Positions 45,183-54,413 of a stretch of 64,000 bases of DNA are shown here, piece after piece; within the stretch, counting starts at the first letter, position 1, and every line of letters starts with the position of its first letter. Position numbers and translations under genes: made by a program. Location: the NCBI RefSeq assembly GCF_002608075.1, contig NZ_LAHA01000003.1, positions 129,799 through 193,798 of the forward strand, in the 5' to 3' direction. The stretch is from Nostoc linckia z4 (GTDB lineage: Bacteria; Cyanobacteriota; Cyanobacteriia; Cyanobacteriales; Nostocaceae). The notes beneath the pieces were generated by a model. That model was not told the DNA's origin. It saw only the letters and a program-made list of their open reading frames with translations, and did no database searches.

Positions 45183-45509
45183 AAAGTCCTCAAAATGATT
45201 TAATACTCCTTAATTTTAGAACTTTGTTATGGAGTGTAGCTGCCCCATTTTGTTTTGATTTGATTTTGAGAAATAGCTAACTGGTTTCGCAACAATAAAA
45301 GTTAGTCAGAAAATAATAACTTTAGGCTTTCGGCTGAGATAATGTTGATGTCAAAATCATTAATATATATGAATTACTAAAAGTATATTTGAGTATCTGA
45401 TGAATCAAGAAATCTATAAGATTAAAAAAGACACACCCGATTCTACTAAAAGAATAACTAGACATTGTATTCTCTTAGGGAATATAACTGGTGTGTCATT
45501 ATGCAGTTT
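45183..45509. other. Intergenic region with a complex terminator
   Basis: No gene. Contains the grxC promoter region and, at 45430-45497, a multi-stem inverted repeat following the PEP-CTERM gene. Confidence 0.5.
45430..45497 (-). terminator. Long inverted repeat ending the PEP-CTERM gene
   Basis: The outer arms GACACACC and GGTGTGTC are perfect, and inner stems ATTCT/AGAAT and ATTCTC/GAGAAT-like pairs nest inside. On the minus strand it is followed by TCTTTTTT, so a large terminator is plausible. Confidence 0.55.
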
Positions 45510-46235
45510 TTAGGAAACTGCTATTGAAGTTGGCGCTAAAGTTTTTTTCTTTGCTACTTTCAGCGCACCCAGAGCAAATAGCCCAAGGGCAGCTACTGTA
45601 CTAGGTTCAGGTACTTTTTTTGGTGGAGGTGGGGGAGGAGTGTAGTAAGGGGCTTGTCCTTTGAGCTTGCTACTTCCGTTGCGATTGTTTCCAGAACCGA
45701 CGCTCATTAACCGCACCCCAAAGTCTTGCTCAGAAAATTGAGCCAATGTTAAAGCTTGGGAAGTATGGGATAGGGTAAAGATCGTAGACTGAATGTCACC
45801 TTTTCCTTGACCGATACCTTCTTGACCAATTTCTACCCCGGCATCAAAGAAGCCGCCACCACCATTTAAATTGTTACTACCGCTACCAATGGAGTTAATT
45901 GTTCCAGCAGGGCCAAATTTGCTGGCTGTTATATCTGTACCGACTACTTTGAGACCACTGAGGAGTGAGTCATCTTTAATGTTGAAGAAAATACCGCGAA
46001 TGTCAGCAATTGTGTTACTGCCAGTAGATAAATAATCTACTTTAAACTGAATTTTGCCTGACCCTGCTGCTGCATCATCTAAGGTAAATTTTACCCTAGT
46101 ATCCGCGCCGGTGAAGTCGTTAATAGTAAAACTCATCGAAGCGGCATTAGCTGGGGAAAAGGCAGAAGACGATATCACAACGGCAGTAGCAGCTAAAAAC
46201 GAAGGTATTGCTGCGGTGGAAAATAAATGTTTCAT
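45510..46235 (-). CDS. PEP-CTERM-anchored exported protein with Pro-rich linker
   Basis: A 241-residue protein with a signal peptide (AAIPSFLAATAVVISSSAFS, then ANA), a beta-rich domain (SFTINDFTGADTRVKFTLDD to DFGVRLMSVGSG) and, before the sorting signal, a polyproline linker (YYTPPPPPPKK). The C-terminal signal is VPEPSTVAALGLFALGALKV and a Lys-rich tail. It is probably cell-surface or secreted. The Gly/Asn/Ser-rich centre (SIGSGSNNLNGGGGF) resembles extracellular repeat proteins. No exosortase nearby. The ATG at 46235 is preferred to a TTG three codons upstream. Confidence 0.85.
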   Translation of the reverse strand: MKHLFSTAAIPSFLAATAVVISSSAFSPANAASMSFTINDFTGADTRVKFTLDDAAAGSGKIQFKVDYLSTGSNTIADIRGIFFNIKDDSLLSGLKVVGTDITASKFGPAGTINSIGSGSNNLNGGGGFFDAGVEIGQEGIGQGKGDIQSTIFTLSHTSQALTLAQFSEQDFGVRLMSVGSGNNRNGSSKLKGQAPYYTPPPPPPKKVPEPSTVAALGLFALGALKVAKKKTLAPTSIAVS

Positions 46236-46424
46236 GTTAATCAATGTTTTGGAAAACGAAATGGTAAGACTTTGTTGGTAGTTATGGGAATTTGCTGCTT
46301 GCTATCCATGTATAATCAGATGCACCGAGTGAAAAGCCTTCTCCCACTCTAAATACTGGATTTTAAGTTGTCCACAATACAAGACTCATATTCAAAAAGA
46401 CTTCATTTTTCTCTTCACATAATA

Positions 46425-46454
46425 AAATCACCCAGTAATAATACTGGGTGATTT
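46425..46454 (-). terminator. Strong hairpin downstream of hflX
   Basis: AAATCACCCAGTA and TACTGGGTGATTT are perfect 13-base arms with a 4-base loop, 30 bases past the hflX stop. AT-rich on both sides. Confidence 0.8.
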
Positions 46455-46484
46455 GATAATTAAAAACTTATTTGATTTCAGTAT

Positions 46485-48080
46485 TTATCCACAATCAACC
46501 GCATATTCAATCAGTTGCCCAAGGCGCTGACGTAAAGTTTCTAATCCCAACCTCTGACTAGCAGAAATAAACACCGCCAAAGGAAACTCTTCTCTAGCCA
46601 AAGCCAGTGTCTCACTAGTGGCTCGATCGATTTTATTAAAAACAACCAGCGCCGGGCCGGGAGTGACTGGCATTTGTGCGAGAATTTCCCTAACCGAACG
46701 AATATGACGCAACCAAGCTGGATGAGATAAATCTACTAAATGCAGTAGGGCATCGGCTTCTGTAACTTCCTCCAAAGTGGCGCGGAAGGCATCCATTAAG
46801 GATGGAGGTAGTTCGTGTATGAATCCCACTGTATCTGTAATCAGAATTTCTTGAGGTTCATCAGTTTCGCCATGAGGAATTACTAGGCGGCGGGTAGTAG
46901 GATCGAGAGTGGCAAATAGCTGGTCGGCTGTATAAACTTCTGCATTAGTCAGAGCATTTAGCAAAGTAGATTTACCAGCATTGGTATAACCAACCAAAGC
47001 TACTGAAGGAACTTCTCGATGCTGTCGTCGTTGTCGTAAGCGCGAACGATGCGCTTGTAACTGGTTAACTTCTTTTTGTAATCGCGAAATCCGTTGCCCG
47101 ATCGCACGTCGTTCAGTTTCTAGTTTAGTTTCACCAGGGCCACGAGTCCCAATACCACCACCGAGTCGGGACATGGCGCGACCTCTACCAGTTAGTCGCG
47201 GCTGCATATATTCCAACTGTGCTAGTTCTACTTGCAATTTACCGGCACGGGATTGGGCGCGTTGGGCGAAGATATCTAAAATTACTTCGGTACGGTCAAC
47301 TACGCGGACACCAATTTGCGCTTCTAAGTTGCGGACTTGGGAGGGTGAGAGGTCGCGGTCAAAGACGACGAGATTTACTCCCAGTGTTTGGGCTGTGAGG
47401 GCGATTTCTTGGACTTTGCCTTCGCCGACTACTGTTTGGGGATGAATGCGCGATCGCTTTTGTTGTATTGTCTGTAATACATCTCCCCCAGCGGTGTCAA
47501 CTAAACGAGCCAATTCCGCTAGGGTGTCTTGGAATTGTTGGGGGGTCATTTCATCAGTCATTAACCCCACAATTAACACGCGATCGTGGTCAGCATCTAC
47601 TTCTTGGGCGACAAATTCTCGCTGGAATTCGGCTTCCAGATTTTCCACCAAGTCGATTAAATCCTGCTGTGCCAGTTCTTCCAAATCCAGAGGAGGCGAT
47701 ATATTCCAACTCGGAGATTGGACTTGCTTGTGTTCTATGTTGAAGCCAGCAGGACTTGTAATCAAAGTCCGCGAGTCTTGTTGCGGCGTCAGATGAGCCA
47801 AATAAGCTTCTTTGACGTAGCCAGTAGCGCCGCCTCCCCGCCGGGTAAATCCTGTTCCGGTAATATTTAGCACTACCAAAGCATCTAAACGTTGTAGTGC
47901 CATAGCCGTGAGTGCCGCTTCATTGGGCGGTTCAGACTTAAGATGAGTGGCGATACAACGAATACCACTGAGTCGTTCTGCGCCATAACGAGGTAATTCC
48001 AAAGGTGGAATTTGCGTTTGACGCGGCGTGCCTACCCCAACACGAATCACTTGTCCGCGACGGTTGAGATAGGCACACAC
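46485..48080 (-). CDS. hflX: GTPase HflX
   Basis: A ribosome-associated GTPase that splits stalled or hibernating ribosomes. Visible: the N-terminal domain (VLIVGLMTDEMTPQQFQDTL and VVFDRDLSPSQVRNLEAQIG), a central arm (RLGGGIGTRGPGETKLETER) and the G domain with G1 ALVGYTNAGKSTLLNAL, G3 DTVGFIHELPPSLMDAF and G4 VFNKID. The first canonical start in frame is a GTG at 48080, giving 531 residues. However, about 51 more in-frame codons upstream (to 48233) read IETIFGNLQGLKTSQLKQLQ and onward as convincing protein, so the true start is probably a non-standard codon there. Confidence 0.92.
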   Translation of the reverse strand: MCAYLNRRGQVIRVGVGTPRQTQIPPLELPRYGAERLSGIRCIATHLKSEPPNEAALTAMALQRLDALVVLNITGTGFTRRGGGATGYVKEAYLAHLTPQQDSRTLITSPAGFNIEHKQVQSPSWNISPPLDLEELAQQDLIDLVENLEAEFQREFVAQEVDADHDRVLIVGLMTDEMTPQQFQDTLAELARLVDTAGGDVLQTIQQKRSRIHPQTVVGEGKVQEIALTAQTLGVNLVVFDRDLSPSQVRNLEAQIGVRVVDRTEVILDIFAQRAQSRAGKLQVELAQLEYMQPRLTGRGRAMSRLGGGIGTRGPGETKLETERRAIGQRISRLQKEVNQLQAHRSRLRQRRQHREVPSVALVGYTNAGKSTLLNALTNAEVYTADQLFATLDPTTRRLVIPHGETDEPQEILITDTVGFIHELPPSLMDAFRATLEEVTEADALLHLVDLSHPAWLRHIRSVREILAQMPVTPGPALVVFNKIDRATSETLALAREEFPLAVFISASQRLGLETLRQRLGQLIEYAVDCG

Positions 48081-48233
48081 AGGGTGATTGAGTTCTGTAC
48101 TGATTGCTGCCAGACGCTGGGAAAATTCAGACGTGGTGATGCGATCGCCTGGTATGCGCTGGTGATAAAGCCGCTGTAGTTGTTTCAGCTGGCTGGTCTT
48201 TAGACCTTGGAGATTTCCAAAGATAGTCTCTAT
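48081..48233 (-). other. Probable N-terminal coding extension of HflX
   Basis: In frame with hflX and open, it encodes helices (LQGLKTSQLKQLQRLYHQRI, PGDRITTSEFSQRLAAISTE) joined to the conserved HPVCAYLNRRGQ. No ATG, GTG or TTG occurs in frame; the first codon of the homologous stretch is ATA (48231-48233). See the separate observation. Confidence 0.6.
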
Positions 48234-48580
48234 AGGCGTTTCTGACCAGTTAAATGGCCCCCCGAATCCTTCTTTAGTCTATTTTACAACAGGCTAAGGG
48301 GTGCAAACTCTTTCCTTTGAGGGATGAAATCTCAATTATTCGGAACTTACGCAGGGAGATTATTGGTTGAGGTTGGGAATAGGGCATGGGGCATGGGGCA
48401 TTGGGCATGGGGAGATGAGGCAGACAAGGGGGACAAGGGAGATGGGCAGGGGGGGTAGGGGAGAATAATAAATCCCCTGTCAACTGTCAACTGTCAACTG
48501 TCAACATACCCAATGCCCAACTTAACCTACCCGTATTCCCGCAACCAGCTTAGGATAGACTAAAAGAATTTTTTGAGGAA
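48234..48580. other. Repeat-rich spacer between hflX and the PIN toxin operon
   Basis: Contains GGGCATGGGGCATT-type heptamers at about 48384-48410 and TGTCAAC heptamers at 48479-48505, plus an AACTTACGCAGG end at 48342. The 69-codon frame on the minus strand is repeat translation. Confidence 0.65.
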
Positions 48581-48796
48581 ATGGTAGAAAAAATTACAGC
48601 CATATTTAATGGCAAAGTGTTTTATCCGTCTGAACCCATCGTGCTGCCAACTAATACCCGCGTGCGAATCAGTATTGAAATTTTACCGCCCAGCGAACAT
48701 GAAACAGTATCATTTTTGCAAACAGCACCATCGCTTAGTCTGCAAGGGCCAAGTGATTGGTCTGCCAATATAGACAAGTATTTATACGCTAAATAA
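48581..48796 (+). CDS. Antitoxin-like protein (DUF104-type)
   Basis: A 71-residue protein: KITAIFNGKVFYPSEPIVLP, then TRVRISIEILPP, a beta pattern resembling DUF104/VapB-like antitoxins (I-x-A-x-x-x-x-x-V-x-x-P-x-x-x-I-x-L-P). The tail, PSLSLQGPSDWSANIDKYLY, likely binds the toxin. It precedes the PIN-domain toxin gene by 7 bases on the same strand, as expected for an antitoxin-first operon. Confidence 0.75.
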   Translation: MVEKITAIFNGKVFYPSEPIVLPTNTRVRISIEILPPSEHETVSFLQTAPSLSLQGPSDWSANIDKYLYAK

Positions 48797-48803
48797 ACTT
48801 TTC

Positions 48804-49229
48804 ATGCATTCTGAAGTTTTTCTGGATACATCATTTGCTATTGCCTTATCTGCACCAAGCGATCGCTTGCATCACCGAGCTTTACATCTCGCTAAAATGT
48901 TACAAGCGGCAGAAACTCGTTTAGTGACAACACAAGCTGTGATGTTGGAAATTGGCAATGCCCTATGCCAGCTACCTTATCGTCAGGCAGCGATTATATT
49001 ATTGAATTCTTTGGTAGCAGACTCGAAAGTCGAAATTGTCCCCCTTTCCCAAGAAATCTACGAACGTGCTTTTCAACTTTATTGCGATCGCACTGAGAAA
49101 GAATGGGGATTTGGCGATTGCATATCTTTTATTGTCATGGAATATAGCGGAATTACCGAGGCCTTAACTGCTGACGAGCATTTTCAACAAGCAGGGTTTC
49201 GAGCATTATTGCGAGAAAATTTGCCCTGA
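48804..49229 (+). CDS. PIN-domain toxin (VapC-like)
   Basis: A 141-residue PIN-domain ribonuclease. The acidic residues are visible: Asp in VFLDTSFAIAL, Glu in TTQAVMLEIGNAL, Asp in EWGFGDCISFIVM and Asp in EALTADEHFQQAGF. These coordinate metal and cleave RNA, typically initiator tRNA or rRNA. All are intact. The antitoxin-like gene is immediately upstream; the ATG at 48804 follows after 7 bases without a strong ribosome site, fitting coupled translation. Confidence 0.85.
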   Translation: MHSEVFLDTSFAIALSAPSDRLHHRALHLAKMLQAAETRLVTTQAVMLEIGNALCQLPYRQAAIILLNSLVADSKVEIVPLSQEIYERAFQLYCDRTEKEWGFGDCISFIVMEYSGITEALTADEHFQQAGFRALLRENLP

Positions 49230-49402
49230 CTGTTGAGTGTTAACTGTTGACTGAAAAATAAGGTCTAGCAACTAGGTAATAGTAAATAAATATTTAGAAA
49301 TATCTTCTCAGTACCCAATCAACAGTCAACAGTCAACAATCAACACTCCTTATTATTCCGTTACAATCAGCTTGTGCGTTAGGCTTTCACGAGTTATCAG
49401 CC
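49230..49402. repeat. TGTTGAC heptamer arrays
   Basis: CTGACTGTTGAGTGTTAACT at 49228 and the complementary AATCAACAGTCAACAGTCAA at 49317 form a dispersed inverted pair. Same family as 48479, 55243, 56763 and 57282. Confidence 0.6.
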
Positions 49403-50971
49403 ATGAATTTGATTTTCGATCCACCGATTCCTGTGAAAATTCAGAAGATGAAGGAACGGGTGCGGTGGATGCATCCGAGTTTTGTGCAACGGGGAATTGA
49501 CCAAACCACTTTGGCCATCGACGATGGCAAAAATCATAGTCCAGAATTTTCTTTTATGGTTATCGGTGATTCTGGTACTAAATCCCATTCTCCACACCAC
49601 CCCCAGCGAAAAGTTGCCGAACTGATGCTTCCTCACCGTGAGGATTGCAGTTTTGTGTTGCACACAGGAGATGTAATTTATGTGGTGGGTTCTCATGAGT
49701 ATTACTCAACAAATTTTATTCAGCCTTATCGGGAATTTCTTGTAGGTGGCCACAACCCCAAAAGCATTTCCTATAACCAAATGGTGTTTAACCTACCATT
49801 CTTGCCAGTACTTGGTAATCATGATTACTACGATGTGCCGTTCTTGTACCGTTTATTTACGGGTACAACATGGTCTCTACGTCGGCTGTTGAAGTACAAA
49901 GATATTGAGATTGGCTGGCATGGTTCCTATCAAGGGAATGCCTATGCACGGGCGTTTATGGATTACACTGCGGGGATGTCTTCCCAAGAGTTAGAACGGC
50001 ATTTAGATCGACACTACACTGCTAAAACTGACACAGGACGCTGTTTGCGCTACGAGCCGGGAAAATTCACCCGTTTACCCAATCGCTATTATACGTTTCG
50101 TTACGGGGGAATCGACTTTTTCGCACTGGATTCTAATACATTTAATACACCATCACCTTTACCTGCAACTCAAGAGGGAGAGATTTACCGTCAGGAATTG
50201 CAAAAGCGCCGTCATGAAATAGATACAGAAGAATTGCAAATTTTGAAAATATGCGATGGACTCAATCCTGATAAACCTACTGAAGCGGAAAAACTAGATG
50301 AACTGAGTGCTAAATTAGACCAAATTGATGAAATTAAAATCGATATTGAAAAACAACTAGCATCAGAGAAAATACTTACCATCGATTTTGAACAACTAGA
50401 ATGGTTACGAACTAGACTTATTGAGTCTTGGAATACCTCCGAGGTGCGGGGACGCGTAATCTTTTTCCACCATCCACCCTATGTTACAGAAGCTACCAAG
50501 TGGCATCAGGCACAAACCTTAGCGGTTCGCCATCGTTTGCGCTTGGTGTTTGAACAAGTGGCTAAAACTCTTGGTTCTTTAATAAAAGAGCGCCCCATAG
50601 TGGATTTGATTTTAAACGGTCACGCCCATTGTTTGGAATATCTCCGCACAACTGACACAGGATTTGCGGATTCCCACATTAATTGCATTATCTCTGGTGG
50701 TAGCGGTCATCGCCCCCGGTATCAACGGCAAGAGGGCACTGAATTGATGGAGACTTTTGCAGAAATGGCTGGCGATCGCAGTCGTAAAATTGCTGATTCT
50801 AAGCTTTTTATTGGTCGCTATAAATACAATTTACAAAAGCGACTGCCTTACTCTGGCGTGCGGATTGATGTATTAGATGGTAGTCCACCGAAGTTTATTG
50901 TCAAACCGCTAGTTACTGAGCGTATTGGTGAAGAATGGTATAACAGGGAATTTGAATCTTTTGTGATTTAG
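49403..50971 (+). CDS. Metallophosphoesterase
   Basis: A 522-residue calcineurin-like phosphoesterase. Metal-binding motifs in order: FMVIGDSGTK, LHTGDVIYVVG, PVLGNHDYYD, VIFFHHPPYVTE and LILNGHAHCLEY. The first motif resembles that of purple-acid-phosphatase-type enzymes. A helical insertion of about 70 residues (RHEIDTEELQILKICDGLNP to DFEQLEWLRTRLI) sits between motifs and may regulate access. No signal peptide. Substrate unknown. It is convergent with the antiporter gene, 13 bases apart. Confidence 0.88.
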   Translation: MNLIFDPPIPVKIQKMKERVRWMHPSFVQRGIDQTTLAIDDGKNHSPEFSFMVIGDSGTKSHSPHHPQRKVAELMLPHREDCSFVLHTGDVIYVVGSHEYYSTNFIQPYREFLVGGHNPKSISYNQMVFNLPFLPVLGNHDYYDVPFLYRLFTGTTWSLRRLLKYKDIEIGWHGSYQGNAYARAFMDYTAGMSSQELERHLDRHYTAKTDTGRCLRYEPGKFTRLPNRYYTFRYGGIDFFALDSNTFNTPSPLPATQEGEIYRQELQKRRHEIDTEELQILKICDGLNPDKPTEAEKLDELSAKLDQIDEIKIDIEKQLASEKILTIDFEQLEWLRTRLIESWNTSEVRGRVIFFHHPPYVTEATKWHQAQTLAVRHRLRLVFEQVAKTLGSLIKERPIVDLILNGHAHCLEYLRTTDTGFADSHINCIISGGSGHRPRYQRQEGTELMETFAEMAGDRSRKIADSKLFIGRYKYNLQKRLPYSGVRIDVLDGSPPKFIVKPLVTERIGEEWYNREFESFVI

Positions 50972-50984
50972 GCAGTTAAAAAGA

Positions 50985-53246
50985 CTATGGCCCAGTAATC
51001 ACAGCTACTGGACAGTGTGCTTTATTGAGAATTGCATCTACTCTATGACCGAAGAAAACACGACCCGTAACCATTCGGATATTGCTCCCTAAAACAATTA
51101 AGTCAGCCTGTTTGCTTTGGGCAAACTTGAGGATTTCCTTTTCTGGGCTGGTTCCTTGAAGGATATAAGTTTGGACATCAGCGCCTAAATTACGACCAAT
51201 TGCTGCTTGCTGTTCTAACAGATCTTCCGCGATTTCCTTTACTGGAGCTAGCGATCGCTGTTCGTAAAGAATATACTCAACCTGTGGTAAGTTAATCACG
51301 TTGACAATAGTGACTACTGCCCCAGTGTGAGCGGCGATGGTACTTGCTACTTCTACAGCATTTTTACTGTATTCTGTGCCCACTGTTGGCACAAGAATGT
51401 TTTTCAGCTGTTGTTGAGCGATTTTGCATGTCTCACCTTGGGGCTGGGGTAGGTGCGACTTCACCACCATTGTTGCACAAGGGGCTTCTTGCACTACTCG
51501 GTCAACAAGTAAATTGAACAATGCTTTTTGAGGGCGTATCTGTTCAGAAGCTCCCAGTACAATTAAGTCATAGTTTTTGTTTGCTTCATTCAGAATCACC
51601 TCTGCCTTACTGTGCCCAGACTCCGTTTTTATTTGTAAGGTGGTATCAGCAGATAATTGCATTTCCTCAGTCACACAAGCAAGAGCTTCCTCAGCAGCAG
51701 TATCTTTCACTTGGGTTGCTGTACGACGTGCTTTCTTTGGGGGCTGCTTGTCGCTCAAAGCGTATAAAGCTGTGACTTCTACCTGGTTTTGATGAGCCAT
51801 ATAACCAACTAACTGGGCTGCAAGTTGGATGTTACTTCCGCCGCTAGTCGGCACTAAAATACGATGTATCCGCTTGATAAAGCTACGGCTATACTGTTCT
51901 TCTTGCTCTAAACGTCGAGCTTCCTCTTCACCCATAACCACCTTCGACAGGGTGAAACGTAAGAGTGCTGGAGCCATTAAAGAAGTTACGATCGCCACCA
52001 TGACTATAATTGAGTACATCTGCGGATTGAGGACTCCCAAAGATAAACCAATTGTGGCAACAACAATCTCCATTGCTCCACGCGCATTCATCCCGGAACC
52101 CATTGCTAAAGCTTCCCAATGGCTCAACCCCCCTACACGAGAACCAAGATAAGCACCCGTAAATTTACCAATACAGGCCACAGCAAGCACAATCAAACCA
52201 AATATCAAGGTCTGGGGAACTAATAGGGCTAGCAAGTTAACTTTCAAGCCAGCGGCGGCAAAGAAAATTGGCGCTAAAAAGCTGGCTGTGAATACTTCTA
52301 GCATGTGTCCAGCTTCACTACTAAAGCGGCGGGATTGTCCCGCCAGAATCCCCAACACGAAAGCACCCAAGGCTGCTTCTAGTCCTAATGCGTGGGTGAA
52401 TGCTGCTGCGGAGAGTGAAAGAACCAGCACAACCGACATACTAGCAGCGATGCCGCCAACGTAGTCATCAACCCAGCGCAAAATCTGGTCTACGATGGTA
52501 CGCCCAATTGTAAAGGCAATGCCGAGAAACAATACTGCTGCACTCACGGAGTGGAAAATTGTCCCAAAGTCAAATTTGCCGCTGCTAGCTAAACCCGAAA
52601 CCACAGAAAGTAAAATCCAGCCAATGGTGTCGTCGGTCATACCGGCTGCTAAGGTAACTTGACCAATGTCACGGCGAATCAGGTTCAAGTCCATCAACAC
52701 CTTAGCAATCACAGGTACTGCTGAAATACTCATTGCTGTGGCGATAAACAGACTGAATACCAGTCGCTTTTCTGGGTCGGCTAAAAAACTATCTGGCAAT
52801 AGCCAGCCTAGTCCAAATCCGGTGATAAAAGGGACAATAATTCCACCGAGTGAAATCAGCAAAGCCGTTTTACCTTTACGCAGAATCAGTTTTAGATCTG
52901 TCTCTAGACCTGTCACAATCAGCAAAAATAACACCCCTAACCAAGAAATTACTGAAAGTAAATCAGACTGTTCTTGGCTTTTGGGAAAGATATGCGCCTG
53001 TAAGTCTGGAAAAAGCAAACCAAATAAAGAAGGGCCAAGCAGCACACCAGCCAGTAATTCTCCAACAACGGGTGGTTGGTTAATCCGGCGCATGAACTCA
53101 CCTAATCCCCGCGCTACTAAAAGCAACAGCGACAGTTGTACCAGCACCAACAGCAGTTCGTGATGACCGAGAGGTTTAATCAGACTAGCACCTGCTCCTT
53201 TCTGTGTAGCTAGTACAGGCAGTAACATTAGGGATAGGTTTTGCAT
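50985..53246 (-). CDS. Cation:proton antiporter (CPA2) with two UspA domains
   Basis: A 753-residue membrane protein. The N-terminal 430 residues hold about 12 helices of the Na+(K+)/H+ antiporter family: ARGLGEFMRRINQPPVVGEL, FLLIVTGLETDLKLILRKGK, SAVPVIAKVLMDLNLIRRDI, TDDTIGWILLSVVSG with the Asp pair typical of CPA2, and GMNARGAMEIVVATIGL. Two cytoplasmic universal-stress-protein domains follow, at about residues 455-600 (HRILVPTSGGSNIQLAAQLV) and 610-750 (KNILVPTVGTEYSKNAVEVA, with VLGSN and PVAVITGP at the end). It probably exchanges K+ or Na+ for protons under nucleotide control. Confidence 0.92.
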   Translation of the reverse strand: MQNLSLMLLPVLATQKGAGASLIKPLGHHELLLVLVQLSLLLLVARGLGEFMRRINQPPVVGELLAGVLLGPSLFGLLFPDLQAHIFPKSQEQSDLLSVISWLGVLFLLIVTGLETDLKLILRKGKTALLISLGGIIVPFITGFGLGWLLPDSFLADPEKRLVFSLFIATAMSISAVPVIAKVLMDLNLIRRDIGQVTLAAGMTDDTIGWILLSVVSGLASSGKFDFGTIFHSVSAAVLFLGIAFTIGRTIVDQILRWVDDYVGGIAASMSVVLVLSLSAAAFTHALGLEAALGAFVLGILAGQSRRFSSEAGHMLEVFTASFLAPIFFAAAGLKVNLLALLVPQTLIFGLIVLAVACIGKFTGAYLGSRVGGLSHWEALAMGSGMNARGAMEIVVATIGLSLGVLNPQMYSIIVMVAIVTSLMAPALLRFTLSKVVMGEEEARRLEQEEQYSRSFIKRIHRILVPTSGGSNIQLAAQLVGYMAHQNQVEVTALYALSDKQPPKKARRTATQVKDTAAEEALACVTEEMQLSADTTLQIKTESGHSKAEVILNEANKNYDLIVLGASEQIRPQKALFNLLVDRVVQEAPCATMVVKSHLPQPQGETCKIAQQQLKNILVPTVGTEYSKNAVEVASTIAAHTGAVVTIVNVINLPQVEYILYEQRSLAPVKEIAEDLLEQQAAIGRNLGADVQTYILQGTSPEKEILKFAQSKQADLIVLGSNIRMVTGRVFFGHRVDAILNKAHCPVAVITGP

Positions 53247-53588
53247 AAAAAATTTTGAAAAAGCTAGCTTTCAGTAAAGAGTGTTAGTGTTTACTTCCAC
53301 ATCACTCTAGAAGATTAAAATTTGATTCCAAAAGGTATGATTATGATGAGCGATCGCCTTGAGCTTGGGAGCATTGCAAATGGGCAAGTTTATTAAACTA
53401 CGAGATTGTAACTTACCTCAAAGATTGAATCAACAAACCACAAAGGACGCATAGACGCGTTAGCGACTTCCCGCAGAATCGGACACAAAGATAAGAGAGT
53501 TCAAAAGGATTTTTGCATGATTTTTGTATATTTTTGCAAAATTGAGATGCTTCCTTGAGTTCTCAGTTCAGTAGCCAAGCTCATCAAC
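53247..53588. other. Intergenic region with an interior MITE relative
   Basis: The segment 53431-53516 (ACCACAAAGGACGCATAGAC and on) resembles the interior of the 21580 element but lacks clear inverted ends. No gene is supported. Confidence 0.5.
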
Positions 53589-54407
53589 TTATTTTTGAGC
53601 GCGAACAAAGAATTTTGTGGTGTCTTCCCAAATACCTTGAGCAGTTGCTAGTTTTTCAATTTCTGCTTTGTATTCAACTTGCAACTGATTTAATTGTTCT
53701 GGTGATAATTTTGACAATAAAGGATGACCTTTAAAATTTATATTATTTATTGTCTGTGATAATCTGTTATCTGTTACAGGCCGATAACGTCCTGATGGTT
53801 CAATTTTAATTTCGATATCTTTAAAACCTGCTTGAGTGAGCAATTTACGACATTTTTCTGTAGTTCCAAGTGGTTCAAGGATATGTGGTAGCGATACACC
53901 CAAAACTTTAGCGCAGATTCTTTGCTGAAGAGAGGCCATATAAGCAGTTTCGGGAGGACAAGTAAATGCCACAAACCCTCCTATTTTTAGGAAGCGATAC
54001 CACTTTTGTAAAGCAGCGAGGATATCAGGAAAAAGTACAATCGCCTCACAGCAAAAGACAACATCAAAACTACTATCACTAAAATTGAAATCTTCAGCAT
54101 CTGCCTCTATCAATTCTATATTTTGTAATTTTTTTGCTGTAATTTTTTGTCTTGCTTGATGCAACATTCCAGGGGTCATGTCAATCCCAATGACATAGCC
54201 TTCAGATCCAACTTTTTTTGCTGCGGGTATCGCTACTAAACCTGTTCCAGTGGCCACATCAAGGATTTTCTGACCTGAGTGTAGAGGTACAAATTCAAGT
54301 AAAATTTTGGCATCTAGAGGATGGCGAGTACCTTCTTCACGATCATAAGTAGTTCTACTACCATAAAATTCTTTTAGTTGCTGTTTATAACTATCCACAT
54401 CAGTCAT
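53589..54407 (-). CDS. Class I SAM-dependent methyltransferase
   Basis: A 272-residue UbiE-like methyltransferase. Motif I is ILDVATGTGLVAIPAAKKVG, motif II region GIDMTPGMLHQARQKI, post-I ELIEADAEDFNFSDSSFDVV and motif III WYRFLKIGGFVAFTCP. Soluble, no signal peptide. The substrate is unknown; related proteins act on quinones, small metabolites or sterol-like compounds. The divergent neighbour is another methyltransferase, with only 6 bases between the two starts. Confidence 0.88.
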   Translation of the reverse strand: MTDVDSYKQQLKEFYGSRTTYDREEGTRHPLDAKILLEFVPLHSGQKILDVATGTGLVAIPAAKKVGSEGYVIGIDMTPGMLHQARQKITAKKLQNIELIEADAEDFNFSDSSFDVVFCCEAIVLFPDILAALQKWYRFLKIGGFVAFTCPPETAYMASLQQRICAKVLGVSLPHILEPLGTTEKCRKLLTQAGFKDIEIKIEPSGRYRPVTDNRLSQTINNINFKGHPLLSKLSPEQLNQLQVEYKAEIEKLATAQGIWEDTTKFFVRAQK

Positions 54408-54413
54408 AAGTAA

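Noticed and set aside
48274..48483. 69-codon minus-strand frame
   Set aside because: Mostly translated GGGCATT-type repeats.
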